This document shows positions 1-7,882 of a stretch of DNA of 64,000 nucleotides, one piece after another. Within the stretch, counting starts at the first letter, position 1, and each line of letters begins with the position of its first letter. Source of the stretch: an uncultured Coriobacteriia bacterium (GTDB lineage Bacteria > Actinomycetota > Coriobacteriia > Coriobacteriales > QAMH01); the NCBI GenBank assembly GCA_948466335.1, contig CAOKAE010000004.1, positions 65,342 through 129,341 of the forward strand. The letters run 5' to 3'. The notes beneath the pieces are model-generated. The model did no database searches and was not told the DNA's origin. It saw only the letters and a program-made list of their open reading frames with translations. Made by a program: the position numbers and the translations under genes.

Positions 1-408
1 CTTGCCGAGCAAATCGAGCTTATGAAGTCCACGAGTCCGATCCAGACCGGTGTTATGAAGCGCATCAACGTTCCCGGTACGCCCTTTGAGGGAACGGGCG
101 AAATCACGAGCTACGAGCTCTCGCTCATCTGCGCCGTGCAGTGCCTTGCGCATGTGGACGTAGACCCGCTGCCGTGGATTGGCCATCACGAGCCGACGCC
201 CATCTGCTATGCCGCCGGTTCCAATCTGATTACTGCCGAGACGGGCGTCAACCCGCGCGATACCGCCGAAGACACAAGCCAGAACCGTGACATGGACCTC
301 ACGGACTGCAGGACCATGCTCTACGAGGCTGGCTTCACGCATCTGTGCAAGGGCGACGGCACGCTCGTCGACCTCACGCCCGAATATATCGAGTCGCACA
401 TTCACTAG
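1..408 (+). CDS. Radical SAM protein, BioB/HydE-like C-terminal part (cut by window edge)
   Basis: The frame is open from base 1, so the N-terminal half, where a CX3CX2C cluster motif would lie, is outside the window. About 135 residues remain. They carry a GTPFEG turn and then LAHVDVDPLPWIGHHEP and AGSNLITAETG, a layout resembling the last barrel strands and C-terminal domain of BioB/HydE-type radical SAM enzymes, where the product site is built. No catalytic residue can be checked here. The gene converges on the XRE regulator, with a palindromic repeat between them. Family assignment is by pattern recognition only; another radical SAM subgroup is possible. Confidence 0.5.
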   Translation, partial: LAEQIELMKSTSPIQTGVMKRINVPGTPFEGTGEITSYELSLICAVQCLAHVDVDPLPWIGHHEPTPICYAAGSNLITAETGVNPRDTAEDTSQNRDMDLTDCRTMLYEAGFTHLCKGDGTLVDLTPEYIESHIH

Positions 409-428
409 AGCTGCTGGAACCCGACGTA

Positions 429-467
429 AATGAGACAAAAGTTCGTCCGACGAGCATTTGTCTCATT
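429..467. repeat. GAGACAAA palindrome, copy 1
   Basis: Arms AATGAGACAAA and TTTGTCTCATT are perfectly complementary around a 17-base loop. The element lies between two convergent genes, where it could act as a terminator in both directions. It belongs to the dispersed family also seen at 5852, 10925, 12230, 12285, 21773 and 34529. Confidence 0.85.
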
Positions 468-481
468 GCGCTGGCCAGAGC

Positions 482-1009
482 CTACTCTTCCTTCCAGCGC
501 TTGAGCTCGGGAAGCACGACGCGCATGAGCGAAATGGCCTCGTCGGGCGCGACGTCATTGCCCTGGGCCATCATGGGTGCGCAAAACTCGATCATCTCCT
601 CCATCGTGCAGTCGGTGGCATAGCCGCCGTCCTCGTTCACGCACCACTTGCACCACTCGTCCGAAAGCGTTCCGTCGGCGTTGTGGGCGCGAGTCTCGTC
701 CTGCGCGAGAAACATGCCGCAGCTCTGGCAAAAGGTGCCCTCGGAAGGCATCTCGAGGAGCATGGCCACCGGCACATCGAGGGTGACTGCGATGAGCTTG
801 AGCATGTCGATGCCCGGCTTCGTCTCGCCGCACTCCCAACGCGATACCGCCTGGCGCGTCACGTAGAGCTTGTCGGCGAGCTGCTGCTGGGTAAGTCCGC
901 GCTCTTCACGTAGCTTGGGAAGCAGCTCGTTTACGGGCATACCGAAAGCCGTTTCGCGCAGTTTGGGTGCGGCATCTTGCGTCTCAGCGGTGGATGCGAT
1001 ATCGGTCAT
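482..1009 (-). CDS. XRE-family HTH regulator with C-terminal zinc ribbon
   Basis: This 175-residue protein has a Cro/C1-type helix-turn-helix at about residues 25-80 (LTQQQLADKLYVTRQAVSRW) followed by a putative zinc-ribbon domain with CQSCG, CKWC and a TMEEMIEF tail. The zinc ribbon resembles the domain that often stands alone in small Firmicutes and Actinobacteria proteins. It is probably a DNA-binding regulator whose ribbon binds zinc or senses metal or thiol state; the ligand is unknown. The ATG at 1009 is chosen because a GAGGGG Shine-Dalgarno lies eight bases upstream; a TTG six bases earlier is less likely. It is divergent from the YgbA_NO-type gene, so the 106-base gap probably holds both promoters. 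Confidence 0.85.
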   Translation of the reverse strand: MTDIASTAETQDAAPKLRETAFGMPVNELLPKLREERGLTQQQLADKLYVTRQAVSRWECGETKPGIDMLKLIAVTLDVPVAMLLEMPSEGTFCQSCGMFLAQDETRAHNADGTLSDEWCKWCVNEDGGYATDCTMEEMIEFCAPMMAQGNDVAPDEAISLMRVVLPELKRWKEE

Positions 1010-1115
1010 GGTCAATCCCCTCTCGGATTGCGAATGGATACCTCATTCAAGCACGACCATGAGCGTCCGTAAAGCAACGGGCTGTTGCGCTCATGGCATC
1101 GTCTATACTGGCCTC

Positions 1116-1430
1116 ATGGAGAAAGCAGACAAAGACAGGCGCACGATGGAGGCCATTGGCCGCATTTACTGCAGCGGCAATCACGATGGCATCGAAAAAG
1201 ATGCCGCCGGCATGTGTTCGGAGTGCCGCGAGGCTATCGAGCAAACGCTCGCTCGCGCGGCCTCGTGCCCCCATGGGCATGAGGGCAACTGCCAAGATTG
1301 CGAGACACATTGCCAACGCGGCGAAGCGCAGGCGCGCATCAAGGCCATCATGCGCTACGCCGCCCCGCGCATGGCCTTTCGCCACCCCATCATGGCATTC
1401 GACTACCTGCGCAAGAAGCGGCGCGGCTAA
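1116..1430 (+). CDS. YgbA_NO-type (nitric oxide-responsive) cysteine-rich protein
   Basis: The 104-residue product matches the layout of the 'nitrous oxide-stimulated promoter' family typified by E. coli YgbA: an early IYCSGNH, then MCSECREAIEQT, CPHG, CQDCETHC and a C-terminal MRYAAPRM, HPIMAFDYL block. The cysteines could bind a metal or cluster, but the biochemical role of the family is not settled. In enterobacteria the gene is induced by nitric oxide; whether that holds here is inference. The start at 1116 is chosen because the conserved region begins just after it, although no strong Shine-Dalgarno is visible; an in-frame ATG at 1059 is an alternative. A divergent XRE/zinc-ribbon regulator may control it. 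Confidence 0.8.
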   Translation: MEKADKDRRTMEAIGRIYCSGNHDGIEKDAAGMCSECREAIEQTLARAASCPHGHEGNCQDCETHCQRGEAQARIKAIMRYAAPRMAFRHPIMAFDYLRKKRRG

Positions 1431-1464
1431 TTCCGCGTACGAGATACCAAATCCCGGAGGGTCC

Positions 1465-2157
1465 ATGAAACCAAGCGAGCGCTTCTACAATCTGGCGATG
1501 CCCGTGTGGCAGACCTACTTCGACCATCCCTTCGTAAAGGGAATCGGCGACGACACGCTCGAGAAGGACAAGTTTCGCTACTACATGATCCAGGACCACA
1601 AGTACCTCATGCAGTACGCGAAGGTCTTCGCGCTTGGCCTGGTCAAGACTGCCGACGAGGACGACATGCGCATGTACTCAGACCTCATCAGGGCGACGCT
1701 TGACACCGAGAACGCGGTTCATCAAGCCTACCTGAAGGAGCTTGATGTCACGCCGGAGGCCATTGCTGCGACACCCATGGCCCTCAACAACAAGTCGTAC
1801 ACCGACTACATGATCGCGCAGGCGTCGAAGGGCGGCCTTCCCGAGATTGCGGTCGCGGTGCTCGCATGCTCGTGGAGTTACAAGGTGATTGGCGACCATC
1901 TGAGCGAGATGAACGCGCGCGAGGACAACTCGTTTTACACGCGCTGGATCGACATGTACTCCTCGCCCGAATACCGCCAGGCAAACGACGACATGATCGA
2001 TTTGGTCGACAGGTATTGCAGCGGTTTGGATGAAGCGCATCTCAAACGCCTTGACGACATACTGCTTGATTGCAGTTATTACGAATACCAGTTCTGGGAT
2101 ATGGCATGGTCAAAGGGTGAGACATACACGCCCGTCCCGCATGCAGAATCCCGCTAA
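1465..2157 (+). CDS. tenA: TenA/Thi-4 family protein (aminopyrimidine aminohydrolase-like)
   Basis: A 230-residue all-helical TenA family protein, close to the usual length of about 225. TenA (thiaminase II) salvages thiamine breakdown products by hydrolysing aminopyrimidines. Recognisable blocks are the N-terminal HPFVKGIGDDTL, the FRYYMIQDHKYL segment, a cysteine in AVLACSWSYKVIG at the position of the catalytic Cys, and EYQFWDMAWS near the C-terminus, where the family has its catalytic Glu. GGAGG stands eight bases before ATG 1465. A longer open frame upstream is only the overlap with the YgbA-type gene. It is followed 20 bases later by the flavin reductase-like gene, so the two are probably cotranscribed. 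No other thiamine gene is in the window. Confidence 0.88.
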   Translation: MKPSERFYNLAMPVWQTYFDHPFVKGIGDDTLEKDKFRYYMIQDHKYLMQYAKVFALGLVKTADEDDMRMYSDLIRATLDTENAVHQAYLKELDVTPEAIAATPMALNNKSYTDYMIAQASKGGLPEIAVAVLACSWSYKVIGDHLSEMNAREDNSFYTRWIDMYSSPEYRQANDDMIDLVDRYCSGLDEAHLKRLDDILLDCSYYEYQFWDMAWSKGETYTPVPHAESR

Positions 2158-2177
2158 CCTCCGGAGAAAGGACAGTC

Positions 2178-2735
2178 ATGACCGAGTTCATCACCGCATC
2201 CAAACGCACGATTGATCCGCTCGAGCACGCTTCGAGCATCGTTCCCCAAATCGAGAAGGGCCTGCTCCTCACCACGAAGGCGAATGAGCGCGTCAACACA
2301 ATGACCATCGGCTGGGGTGCGCTCGGTACCGTATGGGGCCGTCCCGCGTTCACGGCCTACATCCGCACGGGTCGCTTCACGCACGACCAGCTCGATGTGA
2401 ACGACGAGTTCACCATCAATGTGCCCGACGCGCAGACCGCACGCAAAATTCTTGGCGTCGCCGGCTCCATAAGCGGGCGCACGACGGACAAGATTGCCGA
2501 GCTCGGCCTCACGCTCGTCGCGCCCGAGATCGTGAGCGTACCCGGCATCAAGGAGCTGCCGCTCACACTGGAATGCCGCACGGTGTATCGTCAGGACCAG
2601 GTGCAGGCCGATATCGCCGAGCCCTATCGCACGAAGTTTTACCCGCAGGATGTCGACAGCTCGAGCTGTGGCGCGAACCGCGATTCGCACACGATGTTCA
2701 TCGGCGAAATCGTCGCCGCCTACGTCATCGAATAA
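2178..2735 (+). CDS. Flavin reductase-like FMN-binding split-barrel protein
   Basis: The 185-residue protein has the split beta-barrel signature of the flavin reductase-like domain: KGLLLTT, then NTMTIGWGALGTVWGRP, a FTAYIRTGRFTHDQL segment and FTINVP. In this fold FMN binds at the dimer interface. Members reduce flavins, donate electrons to partner oxygenases, or act as simple flavoprotein reductases; the substrate cannot be told from sequence. GGAGAAAGGA precedes ATG 2178. It lies 20 bases after tenA and probably forms a two-gene unit with it. A hairpin downstream may end the transcript. Confidence 0.82.
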   Translation: MTEFITASKRTIDPLEHASSIVPQIEKGLLLTTKANERVNTMTIGWGALGTVWGRPAFTAYIRTGRFTHDQLDVNDEFTINVPDAQTARKILGVAGSISGRTTDKIAELGLTLVAPEIVSVPGIKELPLTLECRTVYRQDQVQADIAEPYRTKFYPQDVDSSSCGANRDSHTMFIGEIVAAYVIE

Positions 2736-2749
2736 AACCACGACCTGCA

Positions 2750-2785
2750 AACCAGACAAACCATGTCCAGCACCTTTTGTCTTAT
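2750..2785. repeat. GACAAA palindrome, divergent subtype (copy I)
   Basis: AGACAAA and TTTTGTCT arms surround a loop containing GTCCAGCACC. Read on the minus strand it matches the element at 31180-31216 (ATAAGACAAAAGGTGC, then TTTGTCTGGTT), which defines a subtype related to the GAGACAAA family. A mini-version, TGAGACAACGTCTCA, follows at 2845-2859. Confidence 0.65.
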
Positions 2786-2806
2786 CGAATAGCATCCCAA
2801 AACAAC

Positions 2807-2832
2807 AGCGCCCCCGGAAACCCAGGGGCGCT
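2807..2832. terminator. Strong GC hairpin between convergent genes
   Basis: The stem AGCGCCCC/GGGGCGCT is perfect with a ten-base loop. It lies between the plus-strand flavin reductase-like gene and the minus-strand MFS gene that converges on it. There is no clear U-tract on either side, so function as a terminator is likely from position rather than proven. Confidence 0.55.
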
Positions 2833-2874
2833 AGTCGTTGCGAAATGAGACAACGTCTCAAGCACGCCATCCCA

Positions 2875-4098
2875 TTACTTGAGCTTGCCACGCAGGCCGA
2901 AGATGACGGCCAGCAAACCGAGCGTGAAGCACGGCACGAGCACGTACCAGCCTGCCATCGTGTAGCCGACGGCTGCAATAACGTTGCCCATAAACATCGA
3001 GCCAAGGAACATGCCGACGCTCTGCGCGCAGGCGAGGGCAGCCGTGGCACCCGAGATGAGGTGCGAGGGCACGACTTCGGAACACGAAGCCCAGAGCATT
3101 GCCGCGACACCACCACCGGTGAAGCCATTCAAGATGATGACGATGATGTACACGTACAGGTCGGTAATGGAGAAGACCATCGCGCCAAAGATCACGGCAC
3201 TCACCATGCAGAAGATGAGCACCTTGCGACGCGAATGGATGGCGTCAGAAATCTTGCCGGCAATCGGGCTGAAGCACATGCCCCAGAACGCACCAGCGCT
3301 TACGAGACCCGTGCCAACGATGAGCGGCGCGTTGAGGTTCTCCATGACGTAAGCCGACAGGAAGCCCTGGCTTGCGATGAAGGCACCCTCCTCGATGAAG
3401 AACACGAAGGCGAGAACCCAGACGACCTTGTTGCTGAAGAGCTCCTTGTAGTTGAAGGACACCTCGCCGGACTTCTCTGCCTCGTCGATGTAGGGATCGC
3501 TCGGATCGCGATACACGATGAGGAAGGTCGCGAGCACGACGATGTCGAGGACGAGGAGCATCCACCACACGCTGATGAAAGTACCGGTTGCCTCGGCAAC
3601 GGCACCGTCGATAATCGGCGTGATGGCATTGGCCGTCGCAACCCACGCGCCCCAGATGCCAAGCGGCAGGCCGCGGCGCTCCTTGGGGAACCACGGCGTG
3701 ATGGCCGTGACACCGATGACGCCCATGAGGCCAAAGCCGGCGCCCTGGATGATGCGCGACACCATGAGCACGGCAACATCGCCAGCGAGAATGCCGATAA
3801 TGTTACCGATGATGCCGCAGGCAAGGGCGATGGTCACCGACCAGCGAATGCCCAGGCGGCGCACGAACGACGCTGCCGGGAATGCGATGACCGCACCAAG
3901 GATGTAGAACACGCCGTTGACCCAGCCGAGGATGTCAGGGCCAAAGCCGTAGGCCTGCATGACAAGCGGCGCGACCCACATGGTCTCGCCCATGTTAGCG
4001 GGCATGCAGAAGCCCGCCATGAAGACGACGAACACGACGGCCCAGGCGCGGCCACCCTTCATGTTCCCCGCCTTCGTCGTTTGAATAGCCTCTTCCAT
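2875..4098 (-). CDS. MFS transporter
   Basis: A 407-residue major facilitator superfamily carrier with about 12 hydrophobic helices. The first half carries FPAASFVRRLGIRW, an MFS loop-type segment, and WFPKERRGLPLG, a pattern common in organic-anion and oxalate/formate-like carriers. A charged central loop (about 190-215) separates the halves. ATG 4098 is preferred over the upstream in-frame ATG at 4158 because a GGGGAG Shine-Dalgarno lies about eight bases before it. The substrate is not recognisable. The next gene upstream on the same strand is the large LuxR regulator, which ends in a terminator, so this gene probably has its own promoter in the 4099-4320 gap. Confidence 0.85.
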   Translation of the reverse strand: MEEAIQTTKAGNMKGGRAWAVVFVVFMAGFCMPANMGETMWVAPLVMQAYGFGPDILGWVNGVFYILGAVIAFPAASFVRRLGIRWSVTIALACGIIGNIIGILAGDVAVLMVSRIIQGAGFGLMGVIGVTAITPWFPKERRGLPLGIWGAWVATANAITPIIDGAVAEATGTFISVWWMLLVLDIVVLATFLIVYRDPSDPYIDEAEKSGEVSFNYKELFSNKVVWVLAFVFFIEEGAFIASQGFLSAYVMENLNAPLIVGTGLVSAGAFWGMCFSPIAGKISDAIHSRRKVLIFCMVSAVIFGAMVFSITDLYVYIIVIILNGFTGGGVAAMLWASCSEVVPSHLISGATAALACAQSVGMFLGSMFMGNVIAAVGYTMAGWYVLVPCFTLGLLAVIFGLRGKLK

Positions 4099-4320
4099 TC
4101 CGTATCTCCCCTCACGAATGAACGATGGAAGCTGGCCAAGGCGTCCGCGCGTTGGCACTCGTCATGGCGCCCTTGCGCCTGCCATCCGCATCCCTCTTGG
4201 CCGTCCGGGCCCACGCCCGGAATCCTGCTATCAATCTAAGGAGGGGGACAGGGGAGAAGAAGACCCGCGCAAGGGGTTTTTAGGGGGTGAGAAGGGTGAG
4301 GTGCACGACGGGGCTATGCC

Positions 4321-4342
4321 AAAAAAAACGCCCGATAGGGCC
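4321..4342 (-). terminator. Rho-independent terminator of the LuxR gene
   Basis: On the minus strand a GCCC-TATC-GGGC hairpin is followed by G and eight U residues. It begins at the stop codon of the LuxR-type gene. The remaining gap to the MFS gene (to 4099) shows purine-rich tracts but no ORF. Confidence 0.8.
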
Positions 4343-7107
4343 TATTCCGCACCCTGGTTTTCGACATCACCCGCGTTCGAACTTGCTCGATAGGCCTCCG
4401 AGCGCGTGTGCACGCCGAGCTTCGAGTAGATGTTCTTGAGATGGGTCTTGACGGTGTTCTGCGAGACGTTGAACGAAAGGGCAATCTCGGCACGCGTCAT
4501 GCCGGAGTTGAGCCTCTGGAGAATCTCGCGTTCGCGCTCGGTAAGCGAATAGTAGCCCTGCACGGCACCTTCCCGGAAGGCCATCTTGTCCTTGATCTCC
4601 TCTTCCGTATCGAAGAGCAGCAGCACCGACTTGGCATGGTTGCGCACGGCGTAGGAGCTCTTGCGGGAGGTGGCGAGCTGCAGCAGCAGCTCATGCATGC
4701 AGGTACGCCCCTCGAGGAACACGCTCTTGAAGCCGCCGTGCATGGCGAGCTCGACAGAACGGCTCAGCTCGACCATGGCGCGCGTGTCGTGCCCCATCTC
4801 GGCATGATAGGACGCGCAGAGCACGGCGAGCTGCGTGGCGAAGTAGATGCTGCCCGTCTCGTCGATCACCGGACGCTTGCGCTCGAGCAGGTCGAGACAT
4901 TCCTCGCGCCGGCCCTCGTGCCAGAGCATGCGGGCCTTCGAGAACACGCAGCCGATGGAGCGGAACACGTCGGCATCGTCCATGAAGGCATCGATGACGG
5001 CTTCGCAGGAGCGCGCGGCGGACATCTCGTCAAGCTCGGCGGCAAGTGCCGCCTTGAGGGCGTAGGCGCGCATGTCCATGTTGCGCGGCACGCGCTTGCC
5101 CTCCATCGCGTCCACCGTGTCCGCCGCGATCTCGAGGGCAGCGATTCGGTTGCCTCCCACGCGTCGCAGCCGCGCCCGTGCCATCTGCACATCCACGTAC
5201 ATGTCCAGGTTGGTGTCCGTGGAGACACAGGCAAGGGCCTCCTCGAGGCATTCCTGTGCAGCCTCGAGCTCATGGCGTTCGATGAGGATGGAGGCGCGCA
5301 CGGCAAGCAGCGCACCATACAGCGGCGTTCCCTCCTCGCAGAGGGCAAGACCCCGCCTGACGGTCTTCTCCGCCTCCTCGAAGTCACCGATGTAGAAGTG
5401 ATGCTGGGCAAGCAAGTTGAGGTCGAAGAGCTGGTAGAACGGCGTGTCGCAGTGTTCGGCGAGCGAATAGGCCTTCAAATACATGTCGCGGCCCTCGCGC
5501 ACGCGTCCCAGACGCTCGAGATTCTCGCCGGCCATGTGATTGAGCAGGCAGTTGAACGCAAGGGGAAGCGTCGCCTCCTCGTCCAGAAGCGGCTGGATGA
5601 TTTCGAGCGAGCGGGCGCTGTCGCCTTCGAGTGCCACGCACAGCGCATCGGCGAAGCGATAGGGCTTGTCGCTTGCGGCATCACCTTCGATCAGGCGCGC
5701 CTGATCGAGCCACCACCGCGCCTGTTCCACATCACCCGCCGATATGCAACTCCACACGGCGACCCATGCCAAATAGGGATCTTCCAGGAAGTCCATGGCG
5801 TCCCGTGAAAGGAGGTAGCCGTAAAGTGACAGACCTTCCTGTGACCGGGCGAATGAGACAAATTGGTCAGACACATTTGTCTCATTCGCCCGGTCGGGGC
5901 GCCTCAGGCCCGTCGCGCCCTCGACGCTGCCCTCGAGGTAGAACGGGTCCGTTCCCATGGCAAGGTACTTGCCGTGACGGAGCATGTCATTGTGCTCGCG
6001 ATACCAGTTGCTCGCCCTCATGGCGAGCTTCTGAAGCCATGATAGCTCCCGCGATAGCAGCAAATCGCGCAGGTACGCGTGCAACTGCGGTGCGAGCTCC
6101 CAGGTGTTGGGCTCGGGCGTGGCGGCCACGAAGAGGTTCTTGCGCTCCATGTCCGCGAACCGCGCCGCCGAACCTTTCGTCTCCATGAGCAAGTCGCAAA
6201 GCTCGGCGTTGGCCGTGTCCGTAAGCGACGCGCAGAGCAGGAGCTCCATGTCCGCTTCGGACACGCGCCCCACGAGCTCTCGCTCGAAGAAGCGCCTGCA
6301 GCATGCGCGCAGGACCTCCGATGCCGGCTTGGCGGCCGTCTGGCGGTCGAGCGCATAGCGGACGAAGGAAAGGCCCAGGGGCGTCTGCGCCAGGTCATAG
6401 GAACCGATGGCCTCGATGTCGGCAGCCGTGAGGCCAAGCTGCTCTCTCAGCAGCGCCAGGCGCCGCTCGTCCCAACGTGTGTCCCGCGTGCCGAATTCGA
6501 GCACCTCGCACTCGAGGGCGAGGTCGGACAGGACGGAGGGGATGTACGTGCCCGCGACAATAAGGCGCACGTTATCCGCGATGTATCGATTGAAATAGGC
6601 GATCGTCTCGGCAAGCTCAGTCGATGCGGCCTGCTCGTAGCCATCGAGTATGACGACGGCGTGCCCGACATGCTCGAACGCCGCATCGCCGCAGTTGATG
6701 AGGGTGATGGCAAGGGCCTCGGCATCCGACGGGTCCGCAAGGGATGGGACAACGTCGGAAAAGCGCTCGTCAAACGCGGAGAACGCCTCCAGCAGGCCCC
6801 GCATGAAGCGCAGAGGGGACGCGTCGTTGGCATCGAGGCTCACCCAGAACACGACATCGTCCTCGCGCCGCGCGAGCTCGTCGTACCACTGGGATAGCAG
6901 GGCCGTCTTGCCCGTGCCGGCCGAAGACGCGACGAGGCAGATGTCCCACGCGTCCAGGTCCATGACCAGGGGCGTGATGCGCTCCTCCGGGACCAGGGCG
7001 TATTTGCCCTTCATCCGGGGAGGCTGGAACTTCTTCCTCAGAAACGGGAGGTCACGTCCATGCTCAGCATGCCATGCCGCCTGACCCTGGGACTTCATCT
7101 CGTCCAT
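4342..7107 (-). CDS. MalT-like LuxR-family ATP-dependent regulator with a palindrome-encoded insert
   Basis: This 921-residue regulator has an N-terminal NTPase domain (Walker A SSAGTGKTALL near residue 65, Walker B VVILDGY near 155), a long helical TPR-like middle, and a C-terminal LuxR helix-turn-helix (LTEREREILQRLNSGMTRAE, then VSQNTVKTHLKNIYSKLGV). This is the MalT/LAL layout, in which ligand and ATP drive oligomerisation and promoter activation. ATG 7107 follows GAGGGG; an upstream in-frame ATG at 7155 is weaker. Residues 408-418, NETNVSDQFVS, are encoded by a complete copy of the dispersed palindromic repeat, with no loss of frame. Targets may include the neighbouring MFS or molybdoenzyme pair A, but that is inference from proximity. 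Confidence 0.88.
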   Translation of the reverse strand: MDEMKSQGQAAWHAEHGRDLPFLRKKFQPPRMKGKYALVPEERITPLVMDLDAWDICLVASSAGTGKTALLSQWYDELARREDDVVFWVSLDANDASPLRFMRGLLEAFSAFDERFSDVVPSLADPSDAEALAITLINCGDAAFEHVGHAVVILDGYEQAASTELAETIAYFNRYIADNVRLIVAGTYIPSVLSDLALECEVLEFGTRDTRWDERRLALLREQLGLTAADIEAIGSYDLAQTPLGLSFVRYALDRQTAAKPASEVLRACCRRFFERELVGRVSEADMELLLCASLTDTANAELCDLLMETKGSAARFADMERKNLFVAATPEPNTWELAPQLHAYLRDLLLSRELSWLQKLAMRASNWYREHNDMLRHGKYLAMGTDPFYLEGSVEGATGLRRPDRANETNVSDQFVSFARSQEGLSLYGYLLSRDAMDFLEDPYLAWVAVWSCISAGDVEQARWWLDQARLIEGDAASDKPYRFADALCVALEGDSARSLEIIQPLLDEEATLPLAFNCLLNHMAGENLERLGRVREGRDMYLKAYSLAEHCDTPFYQLFDLNLLAQHHFYIGDFEEAEKTVRRGLALCEEGTPLYGALLAVRASILIERHELEAAQECLEEALACVSTDTNLDMYVDVQMARARLRRVGGNRIAALEIAADTVDAMEGKRVPRNMDMRAYALKAALAAELDEMSAARSCEAVIDAFMDDADVFRSIGCVFSKARMLWHEGRREECLDLLERKRPVIDETGSIYFATQLAVLCASYHAEMGHDTRAMVELSRSVELAMHGGFKSVFLEGRTCMHELLLQLATSRKSSYAVRNHAKSVLLLFDTEEEIKDKMAFREGAVQGYYSLTEREREILQRLNSGMTRAEIALSFNVSQNTVKTHLKNIYSKLGVHTRSEAYRASSNAGDVENQGAE
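5843..5894. repeat. GAGACAAA palindrome inside the LuxR coding sequence, copy 2
   Basis: The core at 5852-5886 is the 35-bp element seen elsewhere. Here the stem is extended on both sides by GACCGGGCG/CGCCCGGTC, so the arms total 21 paired bases. It lies inside the LuxR gene and is translated as NETNVSDQFVS followed by F, in the same frame as the copy inside iorA. Confidence 0.9.
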
Positions 7108-7306
7108 CGGAACCCCTCGATCTTCCGCGTTGACCTGGCGGCGCATAGGCCACATGGCCGCAGTCCACGCACGTGCCCGTGCCGGCGTCTATGGTGCCGT
7201 CGCATGCGGGGCACCGAAACGCCCGTCCGGAGCGCGTCATCTTGAACGTCCGGTCAAACTTGCCGCATCCGTTGCAGCCCGGCCCCTTGCACGGAAAGCA
7301 GTTCAT
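7064..7306 (-). CDS. Small zinc-ribbon protein
   Basis: An 80-residue frame with CKGPGCNGCG, then CPACDGTID and CVDCGHVAYAPPGQ. The paired CxxC motifs indicate a zinc ribbon, with an additional cysteine-rich head. The last 44 bases overlap the start of the downstream LuxR gene in another frame, so the two may be translationally coupled. The C-terminal tail after the ribbon is low-complexity and may simply reflect read-through into LuxR. No partner or substrate can be named. Similar tiny zinc-ribbon genes stand beside other MFS or molybdoenzyme genes in this window (14717, 44355). Confidence 0.55.
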   Translation of the reverse strand: MNCFPCKGPGCNGCGKFDRTFKMTRSGRAFRCPACDGTIDAGTGTCVDCGHVAYAPPGQRGRSRGSDGRDEVPGSGGMAC

Positions 7307-7319
7307 GGCCGAGGCGCCC

Positions 7320-7757
7320 CTAGCCGACCAGATCTTCCAGTTTCAGCCAGTATACTAGCGTCTTCTCGGCAAGCGGGTGATTGAAGTCGACCTTCACGGT
7401 CGAATCGGTGGCCTCGATCACGCGCACCGGAATCGGCATGCCGGAGGCGGGGTTCGTCCACTTGAAGGCGCTACCCACCTCGAGCTCGTCGCCAAACGGG
7501 AACATCGTGCGGGGATAGACCTGCACGCCATCGGGGTCATGGCGGCCGTAGGCCTGGTCGGGCGCCACGGTGACCGTACGCTCCTCGCCCACTTCCATCT
7601 CGCTCAGCACGTCCTCGATGCCCGGAATGACCGCACCTGCGCCCAGGATTATCTTGACCGGATCCCCCGAGGAATGGTCGTCAAAGGGCTCCTCACCCTC
7701 GACGCCGCCACGGTAGTGTACGAACGCGGCCTGGCCAAATCGGCTGTTGTTCTTCAT
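7320..7757 (-). CDS. SlyD-like FKBP-type peptidyl-prolyl isomerase
   Basis: The 145-residue protein shows the SlyD-type FKBP plan: HYRGGVEGEEPFDD, then GAGAVIPGIEDVLSEMEVGE, the DQAYGRHDPDGVQ segment, an insert-in-flap region and DFNHPLAEKTLVYWLKL. DFNHPLAGK-like and AYG motifs are typical of SlyD, which catalyses proline isomerisation and can serve as a folding or metal chaperone. The long histidine/cysteine metal-binding tail of E. coli SlyD is absent. AAGGAG precedes ATG 7757. Two hairpins separate it from molybdoenzyme pair A upstream, so it probably has its own transcript. Confidence 0.9.
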   Translation of the reverse strand: MKNNSRFGQAAFVHYRGGVEGEEPFDDHSSGDPVKIILGAGAVIPGIEDVLSEMEVGEERTVTVAPDQAYGRHDPDGVQVYPRTMFPFGDELEVGSAFKWTNPASGMPIPVRVIEATDSTVKVDFNHPLAEKTLVYWLKLEDLVG

Positions 7758-7792
7758 GGTCGCTCCTTCGAAGACGTCGTCATCACATGGAT

Positions 7793-7864
7793 GAGGGCGG
7801 TCGTGGCTGGAAGACCGCCCTCCGGGAGGGATTGAGGACGGGCGTGAGATTGTCGCCCGTCCTC
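7793..7864 (-). terminator. Tandem hairpins closing molybdoenzyme operon A
   Basis: Two strong stem-loops lie just past the ferredoxin stop codon: GAGGGCGGTC/GACCGCCCTC at 7793-7822 and GAGGACGGGCG/CGCCCGTCCTC at 7834-7864. Neither has a clean U-tract, but the tandem arrangement at an operon end supports a terminator or RNA-stabilising role. Confidence 0.6.
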
Positions 7865-7882
7865 GGAGTCATCGCGCCAGCC

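Noticed and set aside
458-913. A 151-codon plus-strand frame across the XRE gene
   Set aside because: It is the antisense of the XRE/zinc-ribbon gene, whose motifs are clear on the minus strand.
1093-1464. An N-terminal extension of TenA
   Set aside because: It overlaps the YgbA-type gene in another frame, and TenA's normal start at 1465 has GGAGG before it.
5843-5894. LuxR gene interrupted or frameshifted by the repeat
   Set aside because: The frame stays open through the repeat and the C-terminal DNA-binding domain follows intact, so the gene is treated as functional.
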